From: Bacillota bacterium
GTDB taxonomy: Bacteria; Bacillota; Clostridia; Caldicoprobacterales; Xylanivirgaceae
Length of the DNA: 58,297 nt
Direction: 5' to 3'
Assembly (NCBI GenBank): GCA_023621995.1
Contig: JAMOAB010000149.1
Location: 1 to 58,297 of the forward strand
The notes under the pieces were generated by a model. It was not told the origin of the DNA. It did no database searches and saw nothing but the letters and a program-made list of their open reading frames with translations. The first letter of the stretch is position 1. Every line of letters starts with the position of its first letter. The position numbers and the translations under genes are program-made. This document shows positions 26,610-36,421 of the stretch, one piece after another.

Positions 26610-26723
26610 ATGAAAATATTCATAGACGGGAATGGTTGCCCCGTTGTCGACATAGCCATAGATATAGCTAAAAAACATAATATAGACGTAATCGTGGTCA
26701 AAAACTATAACCACGAACTATAG
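26610..26723 (+). pseudogene. Truncated YaiI/YqxD (DUF188) protein remnant
   Basis: 37 codons starting MKIFIDGNGCPVVDIAIDIA and ending VVKNYNHEL-stop match the N-terminus of UPF0178 proteins (about 150 residues), where the motif is usually DADACPV. The rest of the gene is missing: the sequence passes at once into an M56/BlaR1 fragment, so a deletion joined two unrelated genes. Confidence 0.7.
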
Positions 26724-26725
26724 CC

Positions 26726-27098
26726 ATGTTTACAAATGCACTTCACTGGTTTAATCCATTAGTATATCTCCTATTTAGAGATATGGATAAGTGGTGCGAG
26801 TATTCATGTGACGAAGAGATAACAAGGAAGTTATCCCATGCTAAAATGAAAAATTATGCAATGGCAATATTAAATACCGTAACGCCTGGAAAAACGCCCA
26901 AATATTATTAAAAAGTCCTTTAATACTCCATTTAGCACCTCCAAATCTAAACTTAAAAGGAGATTGAGTTTTATGTTAAAGTTTTAAGACACCAATAGGA
27001 TGTGTAAAGTTATATCCCTGCTCATTGCAGTAGCAATCTTATGCTGTGATTCAATAGTTGCATATGCGCTTTCCCATCTGCAAAGCCTGATCTATTAA
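26726..27098 (+). pseudogene. C-terminal remnant of an M56/BlaR1-type sensor protease
   Basis: Frame 1 gives NALHWFNPLVYLLFRDMDKW and CEYSCDEEITRKL, the segment that follows the HEXXH zinc motif in BlaR1/MecR1-like proteins. After a stop (26909-26911) the frame shifts and continues as KSFNTPFSTSKSKLKRRL, then another stop and ISLLIAVAILCCDSIVAYAL, the last membrane helix. At least one frameshift and one internal stop; the HEXXH motif itself is absent. Not functional. Confidence 0.75.
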
Positions 27099-27189
27099 CC
27101 CCTCCCATGTCTAGACAAAATATCTAGATATTTATTATTTAATATAAATATTAGGTGCAATAGTAATAAAATGTCATATATAGAGAATA

Positions 27190-27426
27190 TCCGAGATCAA
27201 TAGTATCTATAACGAACTACTTCTAATGTTAGCCATAGGTGAAACACTATACTTACTTTTTAATCTTATAGGTAGATTTACAGCTGGACTTTTTTTAGAA
27301 ACATGGTATTATTACTCCAGAATAGTGCTATATAGTTTCCTTATTCCACCATATTATAAATTCTTATTTCTATTAGATTTGTCTGGGTACAGACATTGGA
27401 ATTGCAAGAAGATGCTAAATACGTAA
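27190..27426 (+). pseudogene. N-terminal remnant of an M56/BlaR1-type protein
   Basis: The translation NELLLMLAIGETLYLLFNLI then ETWYYYSRIVLYSFLIPPYY resembles the first two membrane helices of BlaR1-like proteins. No ribosome binding site. It lies downstream of the C-terminal remnant, the reverse of gene order, as if two tandem copies lost the parts between them. Confidence 0.5.
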
Positions 27427-27501
27427 AAGGTTTTGGCCTAACTACTGACATAAACTCAGTCAATGCAAATCCTGTGATATTACAAAACGAATATATAAGG
27501 T

Positions 27502-27600
27502 GTGTTCAGACTTCGAATTATACTACCAAACATTGATTTTACAGAAAGAGAATTGCAGCAGATATTTAGCAATAACAAAAGCACCCCATATGGAGTTTAA
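27502..27600 (+). pseudogene. Middle remnant of an M56/BlaR1-type protein
   Basis: RIILPNIDFTERELQQIF matches the segment just before the HEXXH helix of M56 peptidases; the frame ends soon after at a stop, and its tail forms part of the pflA terminator hairpin. Confidence 0.55.
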
Positions 27601-27622
27601 ACTTCACATGCGGTGCTTTTAT
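27575..27622 (-). terminator. pflBA operon terminator
   Basis: AAAAGCACC (27612-27620 on the complementary strand) pairs with GGTGCTTTT (27577-27585) around a loop; T-rich 3' end, right after the pflA stop. Confidence 0.7.
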
Positions 27623-28330
27623 TTAACCTACTCTTACTATCTTCTTAAGCTTCTCTATCTCTTTTTTATTCATGGGGTCTACTCCATCTAGTCTATAGGG
27701 AATACCCATCTTTCTATACTTGTTTACCCCAAGTACATGATAGGGAAGTAGCTCTACCTTCTCTACATTGTCAAACTCATCTATAAATTCATTTAACCTC
27801 TGTATATGCTCTTCTCCATCTGTTAGCCCTGGCACAACCACATGTCTAATCCATGTAGATGTATTGGCCTTCTCTAGAGCCGATACAAATTTTAGAAATT
27901 CCTTGGGGGGTCTACCTGTAATCTCTTTATATCCTATTTCAGTTACATGCTTCACATCTAAGAGCACAAGATCAGTATATTCTAGGATTTCTTCATATCT
28001 ACCCTTGCCAAATCCAGCCGTGTCAATGACAGTGTGTAGACCATTATCTTTACATAGTTTAAGGAAGTCTATCAAAAACTCAGGTTGAAGGAGGGGCTCG
28101 CCGCCGGAGCATGTAACCCCACCGCCGGAGCTTTTAAAGTATGGCTCAAACCTAAGAGCCCTCTCTACAAGCTCTTCAGCCGTAACCTCTTTTCCCCCAT
28201 TCATATCCCAAGTGTCAGGATTGTGACAATAGGCACACCTTAGGCTGCAACCTTGGAAGAATACTATGAATCTAATTCCCGGACCATCTGTCAGGCCCAT
28301 ACTCTCTACAGAATGTATCTTCCCTACCAT
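27623..28330 (-). CDS. pflA: Pyruvate formate-lyase activating enzyme
   Basis: 235 residues, radical SAM. The 4Fe-4S cluster motif is C28-x3-C32-x2-C35 (GCSLRCAYC); the SAM-binding GGEP follows at CSGGEPLLQPEF. It takes a hydrogen from the glycine of PflB to create the glycyl radical, using SAM and reduced flavodoxin or ferredoxin. GGAGGTGA precedes the ATG, 20 bases after pflB, so they are co-transcribed. Confidence 0.95.
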   Translation of the reverse strand: MVGKIHSVESMGLTDGPGIRFIVFFQGCSLRCAYCHNPDTWDMNGGKEVTAEELVERALRFEPYFKSSGGGVTCSGGEPLLQPEFLIDFLKLCKDNGLHTVIDTAGFGKGRYEEILEYTDLVLLDVKHVTEIGYKEITGRPPKEFLKFVSALEKANTSTWIRHVVVPGLTDGEEHIQRLNEFIDEFDNVEKVELLPYHVLGVNKYRKMGIPYRLDGVDPMNKKEIEKLKKIVRVG

Positions 28331-28350
28331 AGTGTCACCTCCGTATATTG

Positions 28351-30576
28351 CTACATTGCCTCGTGGAATGTCCTCTTAATAACCTCAAGCTGCTGCTCCC
28401 TTGTTAGTCTATTGAAGTTTACAGCATAGCCTGAAACTCTAATTGTCAGTGTAGGATATTTATCAGGATTCTCCATAGCATCTATTAGCATTTCCCTATC
28501 CATAACGTTTACATTCAAGTGATGGGCTTCTTGAGCAAAATATCCATCTAGTATGGAGCATAGATTGTCTACCCTACTATCAAAGTCGTTACCTAATGCA
28601 TCTGGTACTATGGAAAATGTATTCGAGATACCATCTTCACATACACACGCATATGGTATCTTGGCTACAGAGTTAAGGGATGCCAATGCTCCACTTGCAT
28701 CTCTTCCATGCATTGGATTTGCACCAGGCGCAAAAGGCTCTCCTGCCTTTCTTCCATCTGGAGTTGAACCTGTCTTCTTACCATAGACCACATTTGATGT
28801 AATTGTGAGTACCGATAGAGTATGTTCTGCATCTCTGTATGCCTTATGCTTTCTAAGTTCAGCCATAAATGTCTTTAAGAGATTAACTGCTATCTCGTCT
28901 ACCCTATCATCATCATTACCGTACTTGGGGAAATCGCCCTCTATTTCAAAGTCTACTGTTATTCCGTCTTCTCTTATAGGCTTAACCTTTGCATATTTTA
29001 TAGCACTGAGTGAGTCGGCAGCAACAGATAGTCCAGCTACACCAAATGCCATAGATCTCTTGACATCTGTATCATGGAGAGCCATGAGCCCAGCCTCATA
29101 GGCATATTTATCATGCATATAGTGTATTATGTTCATGGTATTTACATAAAGGTCTGCAACATACTCTAAGACCTTTAAGTAGTTTTTATATACCTCGTCG
29201 TAGTCTAGTACATCTCCCTCTATCTTAGAGATTCCAGGTACAACTTGCATCTTCTTCTTCTCATCCACACCACCATTTATTGCATATAATAGGGCCTTTG
29301 CTAGGTTACACCTTGCTCCAAAAAACTGCATCTGCTTACCCATCTCCATTGCTGAAACGCAGCAAGCAATTCCATAATCATCCCCATATACAGGACGCAT
29401 TACATCGTCATTTTCATATTGGATGGCATCGCTCTTTATCGACATCTTTGCACAATACTTCTTGAAGTTTTCAGGAAGTCCTTGTGCCCAAAGTATTGTC
29501 ATATTAGGTTCAGGAGCAGGTCCTAAATTGTCCAGTGTATGGAGGAACCTATATGAAGTCTTAGTTACAAGATGCCTCCCATCTTCGCCCATTCCTCCTA
29601 TGGACTCTGTCACCCAGTTAGGATCCCCTGCAAACAGATCATTATACTCAGGCGTTCTCAAATGTCTTACCAGTCTGAGTTTTATTACTAGCTGATCGAT
29701 GAGCTCTTGAGCTTCAGCCTCAGTCAAAACTCCATTTTTAAGATCTCTCTGTATATATATATCCATAAAGGTACTTGTTCTACCTAGGGACATGGCTGCA
29801 CCGTTGTTTTCCTTTATGCCTGCTAAATAGCCAAAATATAGAAATTGAATGGCTTCCCTTGCATTTTCTGCAGGTCTTGATATATCAAAGCCATACGACT
29901 TTGCCATATTCTCCATCTTGTCAAGTGCTCTTATCTGCTCAGTCACTTCTTCCCTTAGCCTTATAAGTTCATCGTTCATGGGGCCTTTTAACTTCTGCAG
30001 ATCTTCTTTCTTTTTGAGCTTCAAAAATTCTGTACCGTATAGAGGTATTCTCCTAAAATCACCTATTATACGTCCTCGACCATATCCATCTGGAAGCCCA
30101 GTAAGTAGACCTACTGTCCTTGCCACCCTTGTCTCCTCAGGATAGGCATCAAATACACCTTGGTTATGTGTCTTCCTGTATTCATGGAATATTTTGGAAT
30201 TCTCTTCTCCTAACTCATAGCCATATGCCTCAAGAGCTTGCTCTACCATTCTTATGCCACCAAAGGGATTTATCATCCTCTTAAGAGGTGCATCTGTCTG
30301 TAAACCGACTATTACTTCATTATCTTTATCTATATAACCTGGCTTAAAGCTGTCTATCCCTGATACAGTTTCAGCGTCAACAGCCAAAACTCCTTTTTTT
30401 AGCTCTTCTGCCAATAAATCTGTACAAATATCCCATACCTTTTTAGTTCTTGATGAAGGACCTTCTAAAAAACTCTCATCTCCATCGTAAGGTTCATAGT
30501 TTTTCTGGATAAAATCTCTAACATCTATGTTTTCTGTCCAATTACCTTCTTTGAAATCTTTCCATGCTTGCTGCAT
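28351..30576 (-). CDS. pflB: Formate C-acetyltransferase (pyruvate formate-lyase)
   Basis: 741 residues, full length. The adjacent catalytic cysteines are C405-C406 (IACCVSAME) and the glycyl-radical site is Gly716 in [11 protein letters not shown] near the C-terminus. It converts pyruvate and CoA to acetyl-CoA and formate, and supplies formate for C1 metabolism. AGAGGAGG precedes the ATG. A ZTP riboswitch in the leader links expression to folate/C1 status. Confidence 0.96.
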   Translation of the reverse strand: MQQAWKDFKEGNWTENIDVRDFIQKNYEPYDGDESFLEGPSSRTKKVWDICTDLLAEELKKGVLAVDAETVSGIDSFKPGYIDKDNEVIVGLQTDAPLKRMINPFGGIRMVEQALEAYGYELGEENSKIFHEYRKTHNQGVFDAYPEETRVARTVGLLTGLPDGYGRGRIIGDFRRIPLYGTEFLKLKKKEDLQKLKGPMNDELIRLREEVTEQIRALDKMENMAKSYGFDISRPAENAREAIQFLYFGYLAGIKENNGAAMSLGRTSTFMDIYIQRDLKNGVLTEAEAQELIDQLVIKLRLVRHLRTPEYNDLFAGDPNWVTESIGGMGEDGRHLVTKTSYRFLHTLDNLGPAPEPNMTILWAQGLPENFKKYCAKMSIKSDAIQYENDDVMRPVYGDDYGIACCVSAMEMGKQMQFFGARCNLAKALLYAINGGVDEKKKMQVVPGISKIEGDVLDYDEVYKNYLKVLEYVADLYVNTMNIIHYMHDKYAYEAGLMALHDTDVKRSMAFGVAGLSVAADSLSAIKYAKVKPIREDGITVDFEIEGDFPKYGNDDDRVDEIAVNLLKTFMAELRKHKAYRDAEHTLSVLTITSNVVYGKKTGSTPDGRKAGEPFAPGANPMHGRDASGALASLNSVAKIPYACVCEDGISNTFSIVPDALGNDFDSRVDNLCSILDGYFAQEAHHLNVNVMDREMLIDAMENPDKYPTLTIRVSGYAVNFNRLTREQQLEVIKRTFHEAM

Positions 30577-30613
30577 TTAAAAACCTCCTCTGTTATTGGT
30601 GAAAATATTTGAA

Positions 30614-30658
30614 ACCAAAAATATAGACCACCCGGACTCTTTTTTTGCCCAGGCGGTC
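30614..30658 (-). terminator. Riboswitch expression-platform terminator before pflB
   Basis: GACCGCCTGG (with G-U pairs) and CCGGGTGGTC form a 10-pair stem followed by TATATTTTT. Its 5' arm is the conserved 3' part of the aptamer, so ligand binding and termination exclude each other. Confidence 0.75.
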
Positions 30659-30717
30659 GGCATATCTCCAAATCACACTCCCGTATGGTCAATTCCATTC
30701 CCGCCAGTCATGTGATT
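30644..30717 (-). promoter_or_regulatory. ZTP (pfl motif) riboswitch
   Basis: On the minus strand the P1 stem is ATCACA with TGTGAT; inside lie ACTGGCGGGAATGGA and GACCATACGGGAG, and after the linker comes the hallmark CCGACCGCCTGGGC. The GGCGG of the first domain can form the pseudoknot with CCGCC. The pfl motif senses ZTP/ZMP (folate limitation) and often precedes pfl, purH, glyA and folD genes; binding prevents terminator formation and turns pflBA on. Confidence 0.9.
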
Positions 30718-30785
30718 GTTTACATAACTATCTTTACCCCATATTAAATTGAACTCAATAGTATAACAAACTATTAAGCATAATC

Positions 30786-30814
30786 ATAATAGCAATACTC
30801 ACGCCCTTTGTCAA
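30786..30814 (-). promoter_or_regulatory. pflBA promoter
   Basis: Minus strand: TTGACA (30809-30814), 17-base spacer, TATTAT (30786-30791), placing the start about 60 bases upstream of the riboswitch. Confidence 0.75.
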
Positions 30815-30976
30815 TATGTTTTTTTATCCAAGCCTAGAGTTCACAGTACTTTAGATAGCAAAAAGTCTATTTATCGAGTCCTTTATATGAATAACCAAAT
30901 ATGTTATACTAAAACACAAGTTAATGAAATTGTAATAATATTTTTCGAAAATTATAACATAGATGAGGGGTAATGT

Positions 30977-32215
30977 ATGGCTATGGGGAGAAAACGGGTC
31001 ATTGTAATAGGAGGCGGGGCAGCTGGAATAATGGCTGCTATCTCTGCTAAGAGACAGGGTGCTGACGTCATAATACTAGAGAGGAACCCTAGGATTGGCA
31101 AGAAAATACTCGCAACTGGAAATGGGAGATGTAATTTTACCAATATAAATACAGATATTAGTTATTATAACGGCAATAACCCTAAATTTGCATATAGTAC
31201 ACTTGCACAGTTTGATAACTATGCCACTATAAACTTCTTTGAAAAACTGGGAATTGCCCATAAAGTTGAAGACTTTGGTAAGGTCTTTCCAATGTCAGAT
31301 CAAGCTTCAAGTGTGTTAGATGTGCTCTTATATGAATTGAATGAGTTAGGTGTAGATATTATATGCAATGCCTATGTGAAAGATGTAAAAAAAGAAGACA
31401 AGAGATTTAGAGTTGAACTAAATGACAGCCCGCCCATATATGGTGACAGTTTGATAATCGCCACAGGTGGCAAAGCTATGCCCTCCACTGGATCGGATGG
31501 AAATGGTTTTGAACTAGCCAGGAGATTAGGCCATTCTATAACAGATATATTCCCTGCCCTCGTACAGCTAAAATTGGAAGGATCATTTTTTAATCAGATT
31601 CAAGGCGTAAAATTTATAGGCACTGCTGAAGTATTACACGGCAATAAGTCAGTGGCAAAAGATAGGGGAGATATCCTATTTGCCAACTATGGCGTCTCAG
31701 GTCCCCCCATTTTACAGATTAGCAGAAAGGCAGGAGAGCTACTACAAAGAGGTAAAAAGACTATACTCAAAATAACCATAATGGACACCATGTCTGAGGA
31801 AGAATTGAGACATCTTATGGTAGGGCGCTTTAAAAATAGCGTTAAGAAGTCAGTTGAGTTTAGCTTAGTAGGACTTATAAATAAACGACTCATTCCTGTA
31901 CTCCTTCGTGAGGCCGGAATCAAAGATTTAAATAAGCCTGTAGCCGAGCTCTCCTCAAGGGAACAAGAGAAGATAATCCATATACTCACCGACTGGAGAT
32001 TCAATATACGAGGCACAAGGAGCTGGCCTAGTGCACAGGTTACAGCAGGTGGAATCAACACAGATGAGATAGATCCTAGCACCTTGGAGTCTAAACTTGT
32101 GGAGGGCTTATTCTTTGCCGGCGAAATAATAGACATAGATGGACTTTGTGGTGGGTTTAACCTACAATGGGCTTGGTCTTCTGGATTTGTAGCAGGACAA
32201 AATGCCGCTCATTAA
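30977..32215 (+). CDS. HI0933/YhiN-family FAD-dependent oxidoreductase
   Basis: 412 residues. The N-terminal Rossmann motif VIVIGGGAAGIMAA binds FAD; ILERNPRIGKKILATGNGRCNFTN is the family hallmark. A central beta domain and the C-terminal AGEIIDIDGLCGGFN flavin motif are present. Homologues (HI0933, BaiN-like) are flavoproteins of poorly defined substrate. GAGGGG precedes the ATG. Stands alone, convergent with the methionine operon. Confidence 0.88.
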   Translation: MAMGRKRVIVIGGGAAGIMAAISAKRQGADVIILERNPRIGKKILATGNGRCNFTNINTDISYYNGNNPKFAYSTLAQFDNYATINFFEKLGIAHKVEDFGKVFPMSDQASSVLDVLLYELNELGVDIICNAYVKDVKKEDKRFRVELNDSPPIYGDSLIIATGGKAMPSTGSDGNGFELARRLGHSITDIFPALVQLKLEGSFFNQIQGVKFIGTAEVLHGNKSVAKDRGDILFANYGVSGPPILQISRKAGELLQRGKKTILKITIMDTMSEEELRHLMVGRFKNSVKKSVEFSLVGLINKRLIPVLLREAGIKDLNKPVAELSSREQEKIIHILTDWRFNIRGTRSWPSAQVTAGGINTDEIDPSTLESKLVEGLFFAGEIIDIDGLCGGFNLQWAWSSGFVAGQNAAH

Positions 32216-32230
32216 AAGAACCTAGATACA

Positions 32231-34606
32231 TTATCCAAAAACTTTGTTTGCAATGACCACGGCTTCTTTTGCATCCTTGGCATAGTAATCGGCACAGATT
32301 GCATTTGCATATTCTTCATTTAACACTGCTCCCCCCACCATGACTTTACAGGTAGGATGAGCCTCTTTAAGTGCCCTTATTGTCTCTTCCATACTCTTCA
32401 CAGTGGTGGTCATAAGTGCACTAAGCCCCACTAACTTAACTTCATTTTTTATAGCTTCATCCACTACCGTCTCCGAAGGCACATCCTTACCTAAGTCAAT
32501 TACTTCAAACCCATAACTCTCAAGGAGCACTTTGACAATGTTCTTCCCTATGTCGTGGATATCGCCCTTCACTGTAGCCAATACAATCTTACCCTTAGAA
32601 AGTTTCTCAGCCGAATTTTCCCCCAATTTTTCCTTTATGATCTTGAAAGATTCCCCTACCGTCTCGGCAGACTGTATGAGCTGTGGGAGAAATGCCTCGC
32701 CCCTTTCATACCGTTTCCCAACTAAATCTAAGGCAGGTACAATGTCCTCATCTACAATCTCCAAAGGCCCCTTATCTTGCAATAATCTTATGGTAGCCTC
32801 CTGCGCCTCGTCTCTATTGCCTTGAACTACTATATCAAACAACTCCTTAGTTGGTTTGTTAGATACTTGAGGCTCAATAGCGGTATTAGTATTGTACGAC
32901 TCTAGATAATCTATGGCCCCACTATCGTAGTTCCACAGCACGTTAAAGGCTTTAATGGTATCCATCATATCTTGATCGTTAGGATTTATTATGGGTAAAT
33001 CTAATCCTGCAGCAAGGCTAGCTACTAAAAAAGTTCTATTTAAGAGATCCCTATTAGGTAGACCAAAGGATATATTAGATACACCCAATATGGTCTTTAC
33101 ATTTAGCCTCTCTTTCACCAATCGAAGAGCCTTTAATGTCTCTACTACGTCCTCCTGGTGTGCCGCTGCCGTCAATGTTAGACAATCTATGTAAACATCT
33201 TCCCTATCTATGCCATACTCGCCTGCCCGATTTACAATCTTTTCAGCTATCTTAAATCTGTCCTCTGCCCTAGATGGAATACCACTCTCGTCTAAGGTCA
33301 AACCCACTACTGCAGCGCCATATTTTTTCACTATGGGAAGAATAATATCTAGTGTGTCGTCCTCTCCATTCACCGAATTTACTATGGCTTTACCATTGTA
33401 ATATCTCAAAGCCCCTTCTATAACCTCTGGATCGCTTGAATCTATCTGAAGTGGCACATCTAATATAGATTGGATACTCCTTATCACTTTGATCATAGTA
33501 GCTCTCTCATCTATCTCTGGTAAACCTACGTTGACGTCTAATATATGGGCTCCTGCGTCAACTTGGCCTATTGCTTCGTTTAGTATATAATCCATATTCC
33601 CATTTTTTAGGGCTTCCTTGAATTTTTCCTTCCCTGTAGGGTTTATCCGCTCTCCTATCACCTTTATTCCATCGATAAATACCGTCTTAGTCGATGTACA
33701 AACTCCACTAAATGAGATATAAGGCCTGTCTTGTACATCCATACCTCCAATTTTATCTGTAAGCTCCTCTATATGGTCATAATTAGTACCACAACAACCG
33801 CCCACTACTCTTACACCCTTTTTTACAAATCTATATCCCCAATCGCCAAACTCTTTAGGTGAAAGCTCAAAGACAGTACAGTCATTGAGCACTGTCGGCA
33901 ATCCTGCATTTGGTTGCACTATAACTGGTACCTTTGATATATGTAGTATCCTATCTACAATAGGGGCAAGTTCTTTAGGACCTAGAGAGCAATTTACACC
34001 TAGGGCATCCACACCTAGTCCCTGTAGCACCATGACCATGGAATCCACACTACAGCCTGTAAATGTCCTCATATTCCCTTCAAAGCTCATAGTACAAAAC
34101 ACAGGTAGATTTGAATTCTCCTTTGCAGCAAGTACTGCAGCCTTTGCCTCATAAAGATCTGTCATAGTCTCTATCAATATGAGGTCAACTCCACTTTTTA
34201 CCCCTTGTATGACCTGCCTTTTAAAGATGTTGTAAGCTTCATCGAATGTCAAAGTTCCCATGGGTTCTAATAGCTCTCCAATGGGACCTATGTCTAGAGC
34301 TATAAATACTTCAGTCCCTCCTATGGCCTCCATTGCATTACAGACAGCTGCATGTACTACCTCCTCCACAGTAAAACCTTTGTCCATTAATTTTATCTCG
34401 TTAGCACCAAATGTATTAGTAGTTATGATTCTTGCACCTGCATCAATATATCCTCTATGTATAGCTGTAATCTCTTCTGGCTTTTTTATATTCAAAAGCT
34501 CAGGCAGTTCTCCTGCCTGTAGCCCTCTACTTTGTAGCATAGTACCCATGGCCCCATCAAATATTAAAATCTCTTTATCTAGTGACTCTCTAACATCCAT
34601 GTGCAT
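32231..34606 (-). CDS. metH: B12-dependent methionine synthase without activation domain
   Basis: 791 residues from the ATG at 34606 (GGAAGG upstream). Domains in order: homocysteine-binding barrel to about 290 with zinc ligands in GVNCSLGP and GGCCGT; pterin-binding barrel about 310-560 (GERINPTGK, DVNVG); helical B12 cap about 580-660; and cobalamin-binding Rossmann domain with the DIHDIGKNI motif whose His binds cobalt. The reactivation domain of E. coli MetH is missing and is supplied by the gene just upstream, a split typical of Clostridia. Transfers methyl from methyltetrahydrofolate to homocysteine. Confidence 0.94.
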   Translation of the reverse strand: MHMDVRESLDKEILIFDGAMGTMLQSRGLQAGELPELLNIKKPEEITAIHRGYIDAGARIITTNTFGANEIKLMDKGFTVEEVVHAAVCNAMEAIGGTEVFIALDIGPIGELLEPMGTLTFDEAYNIFKRQVIQGVKSGVDLILIETMTDLYEAKAAVLAAKENSNLPVFCTMSFEGNMRTFTGCSVDSMVMVLQGLGVDALGVNCSLGPKELAPIVDRILHISKVPVIVQPNAGLPTVLNDCTVFELSPKEFGDWGYRFVKKGVRVVGGCCGTNYDHIEELTDKIGGMDVQDRPYISFSGVCTSTKTVFIDGIKVIGERINPTGKEKFKEALKNGNMDYILNEAIGQVDAGAHILDVNVGLPEIDERATMIKVIRSIQSILDVPLQIDSSDPEVIEGALRYYNGKAIVNSVNGEDDTLDIILPIVKKYGAAVVGLTLDESGIPSRAEDRFKIAEKIVNRAGEYGIDREDVYIDCLTLTAAAHQEDVVETLKALRLVKERLNVKTILGVSNISFGLPNRDLLNRTFLVASLAAGLDLPIINPNDQDMMDTIKAFNVLWNYDSGAIDYLESYNTNTAIEPQVSNKPTKELFDIVVQGNRDEAQEATIRLLQDKGPLEIVDEDIVPALDLVGKRYERGEAFLPQLIQSAETVGESFKIIKEKLGENSAEKLSKGKIVLATVKGDIHDIGKNIVKVLLESYGFEVIDLGKDVPSETVVDEAIKNEVKLVGLSALMTTTVKSMEETIRALKEAHPTCKVMVGGAVLNEEYANAICADYYAKDAKEAVVIANKVFG

Positions 34607-35264
34607 CACCAGCCTTCCTAAACTTACAATCTAAATATCTACTACAGTTTAAACAGCCCTTTTCCCCTTCTGCCTGCTTTATATCTACAATGCCAACAAT
34701 TGCTGTAACAGACTTCCTTGGCACTAAAATGCTATGGGAAGAGACATTTAAACCTATGCCTCTATCGGCCCTGAGAACTGATATAAAATCCCTCTGTATA
34801 TCTATGGAGAAATCTCCATAGCCTGGACTGTATCTATATGTCAATTTTTGGCCCCTATACCTCAGCCCATCCTCGATTTCATTGCATAGGTTGTCACAAA
34901 CTTCTTCTACAGCTGTAGTTGCACAGGCATCTAATATCAATGCCTTCGTCATATCAACTTTTTCGTAATATCTTATCTTAGTATCTATAGCATTACCTAG
35001 AGTCACTGCCATTAGTATGCACAAATTTGCATTCTCTAGCTGCCTAGCTATGTCTCTACCTTCTAACGTTAAAGTACATCCCATAAGATGTATATTCCCG
35101 TCTCTTCTAACTATTTGGAATGCCTTGTAGGTATACCTAGGCTTAATTATCGACTTTGTCTCATCAATACACTCCCCTATCAGTGAATCTAGATCACTAC
35201 CTATATACTGACCCCTATAGCCTAGGTATCTCAAAACTTCTTTCCTATCAATACATAAAGTCAT
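34590..35264 (-). CDS. Stand-alone methionine synthase activation-domain protein
   Basis: 224 residues from the ATG at 35264 (TAGGAG 11 bases upstream); an in-frame ATG at 35291 lacks proper spacing. It carries the SAM-binding RYSPGYGDFS motif and LNVSSHSILVPRKSVTAIVGI, as in the C-terminal domain of MetH, with a C-terminal Cys cluster (GCLNCSRYLDCKF). It would reductively remethylate inactive cob(II)alamin of MetH. It overlaps metH by 17 bases and follows metF closely. Confidence 0.88.
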   Translation of the reverse strand: MTLCIDRKEVLRYLGYRGQYIGSDLDSLIGECIDETKSIIKPRYTYKAFQIVRRDGNIHLMGCTLTLEGRDIARQLENANLCILMAVTLGNAIDTKIRYYEKVDMTKALILDACATTAVEEVCDNLCNEIEDGLRYRGQKLTYRYSPGYGDFSIDIQRDFISVLRADRGIGLNVSSHSILVPRKSVTAIVGIVDIKQAEGEKGCLNCSRYLDCKFRKAGDAHGC

Positions 35265-35294
35265 AATATCGCTATCTCCTACATAAAGCATACC

Positions 35295-36188
35295 TTAACA
35301 CTCTATCCCTTCATTTTTATTTGCAAAATTCATAACTGCACTTATATTATTTGTTATCTTTCTAGCTATATATGGGTTATTCATGGTGTAGAGGTGGATT
35401 CCCCTGACTCCTGTAGATATTAGATCTATAATCTGCTCTGTGGCATAGGCTATACCCACCTCCCTGAGGATTTCTTCATCATGTTCGTACTTATCCATTA
35501 TATTGGTAAATTTGTGTGGAACAGTGGCACCACAGAGTGAGACTATCCTTTCAATCTGCTTTTTGTTGGCTATAGGCATTATACCAGCTTGAATGGGAAT
35601 ATTTATTCCCTTTTGCTCTGCAAGGTTTAAAAATTCATAGAAATAGTTGTTGTCAAAAAATAGCTGGGAAATCAAATAGTCTGCTCCGGCATCTACCTTT
35701 ATCTTTAAATTCTCTATATCCCGCTCTAGACTCCCACTATCCATATGTCCTTCCGGATAACATGCAGCTGCTATACCAAACCCTCCTATTTTATTTATAT
35801 ATTCAACTAGTTCAGAAGCATATTTAAATTCTCCTATGGCTTCCGATTTCTTTGGTATATCTCCCCTTAAAGCCAATATATTTTTCACACCCTGGCCCCT
35901 TAATTCATCTAGCATACTATCTATAGTTGCTCTACTAGAGTTTATACAAGTTAAATGTGCCAACGATTCAATGCCATACTCGTTTTTAACCAGTGATGAG
36001 AGTTCACACGTCCTATTGTGGTTAATATTCCCACCGGCCCCATAAGTGACACTTATATAGTCAGGTTTCAAATCTCCAAGTGCTTCCAGGGTATCATATA
36101 TGGTCTGTATAGGAGACGTTGGCTTAGGGGGAAAGATTTCAAAGGAAAATACTACTTCTTTGTCTTCAAACATCTCTTTAATATACAT
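35295..36188 (-). CDS. metF: Methylenetetrahydrofolate reductase
   Basis: 297 residues from the ATG at 36188, which has AAAGGAGG 5 bases upstream; the frame extends further but without support. The barrel has FSFEIFPPKP (catalytic Glu), SVTYGAGG, ALRGDIP (flavin contact), and QLFFDN. It reduces methylene-THF to methyl-THF for MetH. First gene of the SAM-riboswitch operon. Confidence 0.94.
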   Translation of the reverse strand: MYIKEMFEDKEVVFSFEIFPPKPTSPIQTIYDTLEALGDLKPDYISVTYGAGGNINHNRTCELSSLVKNEYGIESLAHLTCINSSRATIDSMLDELRGQGVKNILALRGDIPKKSEAIGEFKYASELVEYINKIGGFGIAAACYPEGHMDSGSLERDIENLKIKVDAGADYLISQLFFDNNYFYEFLNLAEQKGINIPIQAGIMPIANKKQIERIVSLCGATVPHKFTNIMDKYEHDEEILREVGIAYATEQIIDLISTGVRGIHLYTMNNPYIARKITNNISAVMNFANKNEGIEC

Positions 36189-36231
36189 TTTGACCTCCTT
36201 TCTGTAGTGCTTCACATGCTACTTAAAATAT

Positions 36232-36260
36232 AAAAAACCTCTTAACTGAAAGAGGTTTTT
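36232..36260 (-). terminator. SAM riboswitch terminator
   Basis: Minus strand: AAAACCTCTT, a short loop and AAGAGGTTTT, then a T-run, between aptamer and metF. Confidence 0.85.
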
Positions 36261-36268
36261 ATCTATGA

Positions 36269-36375
36269 TCTTATCTTTCAGCTTGTGCTGCAGGATTTAG
36301 CACCATGTATATAGAAAACTATATACTGGTTGCCGGGCTTCATAGGGCCTATCCCTCCACCTCTCTCGATAAGAT
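36269..36375 (-). promoter_or_regulatory. SAM-I (S-box) riboswitch
   Basis: On the minus strand the P1 stem is CTTATC with GATAAG; inside are GAGAGAGGTGGAGGGA, the conserved GAAGCCCGGCAACC, the P3 hairpin, GGTGCTAAATCCTGC and GAAAGATAAG. SAM binding promotes the terminator downstream, shutting off the metF-metH operon when SAM is plentiful. Confidence 0.95.
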
Positions 36376-36392
36376 ATTATTCAATTTTTATC

Positions 36393-36421
36393 ATTATATC
36401 AAACTTACCGTGAAAAGTCTA
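36393..36421 (-). promoter_or_regulatory. Promoter of the metF-metH operon
   Basis: Minus strand: TAGACT (36416-36421), 17-base spacer, TATAAT (36393-36398), just upstream of the aptamer. The rest of 36422-36597 holds no gene. Confidence 0.6.

Noticed and set aside
26493-26714. Minus-strand 73-codon frame
   Set aside because: Covers the repeat and the DUF188 remnant; the plus-strand fragment MKIFIDGNGCPV has clear family similarity.
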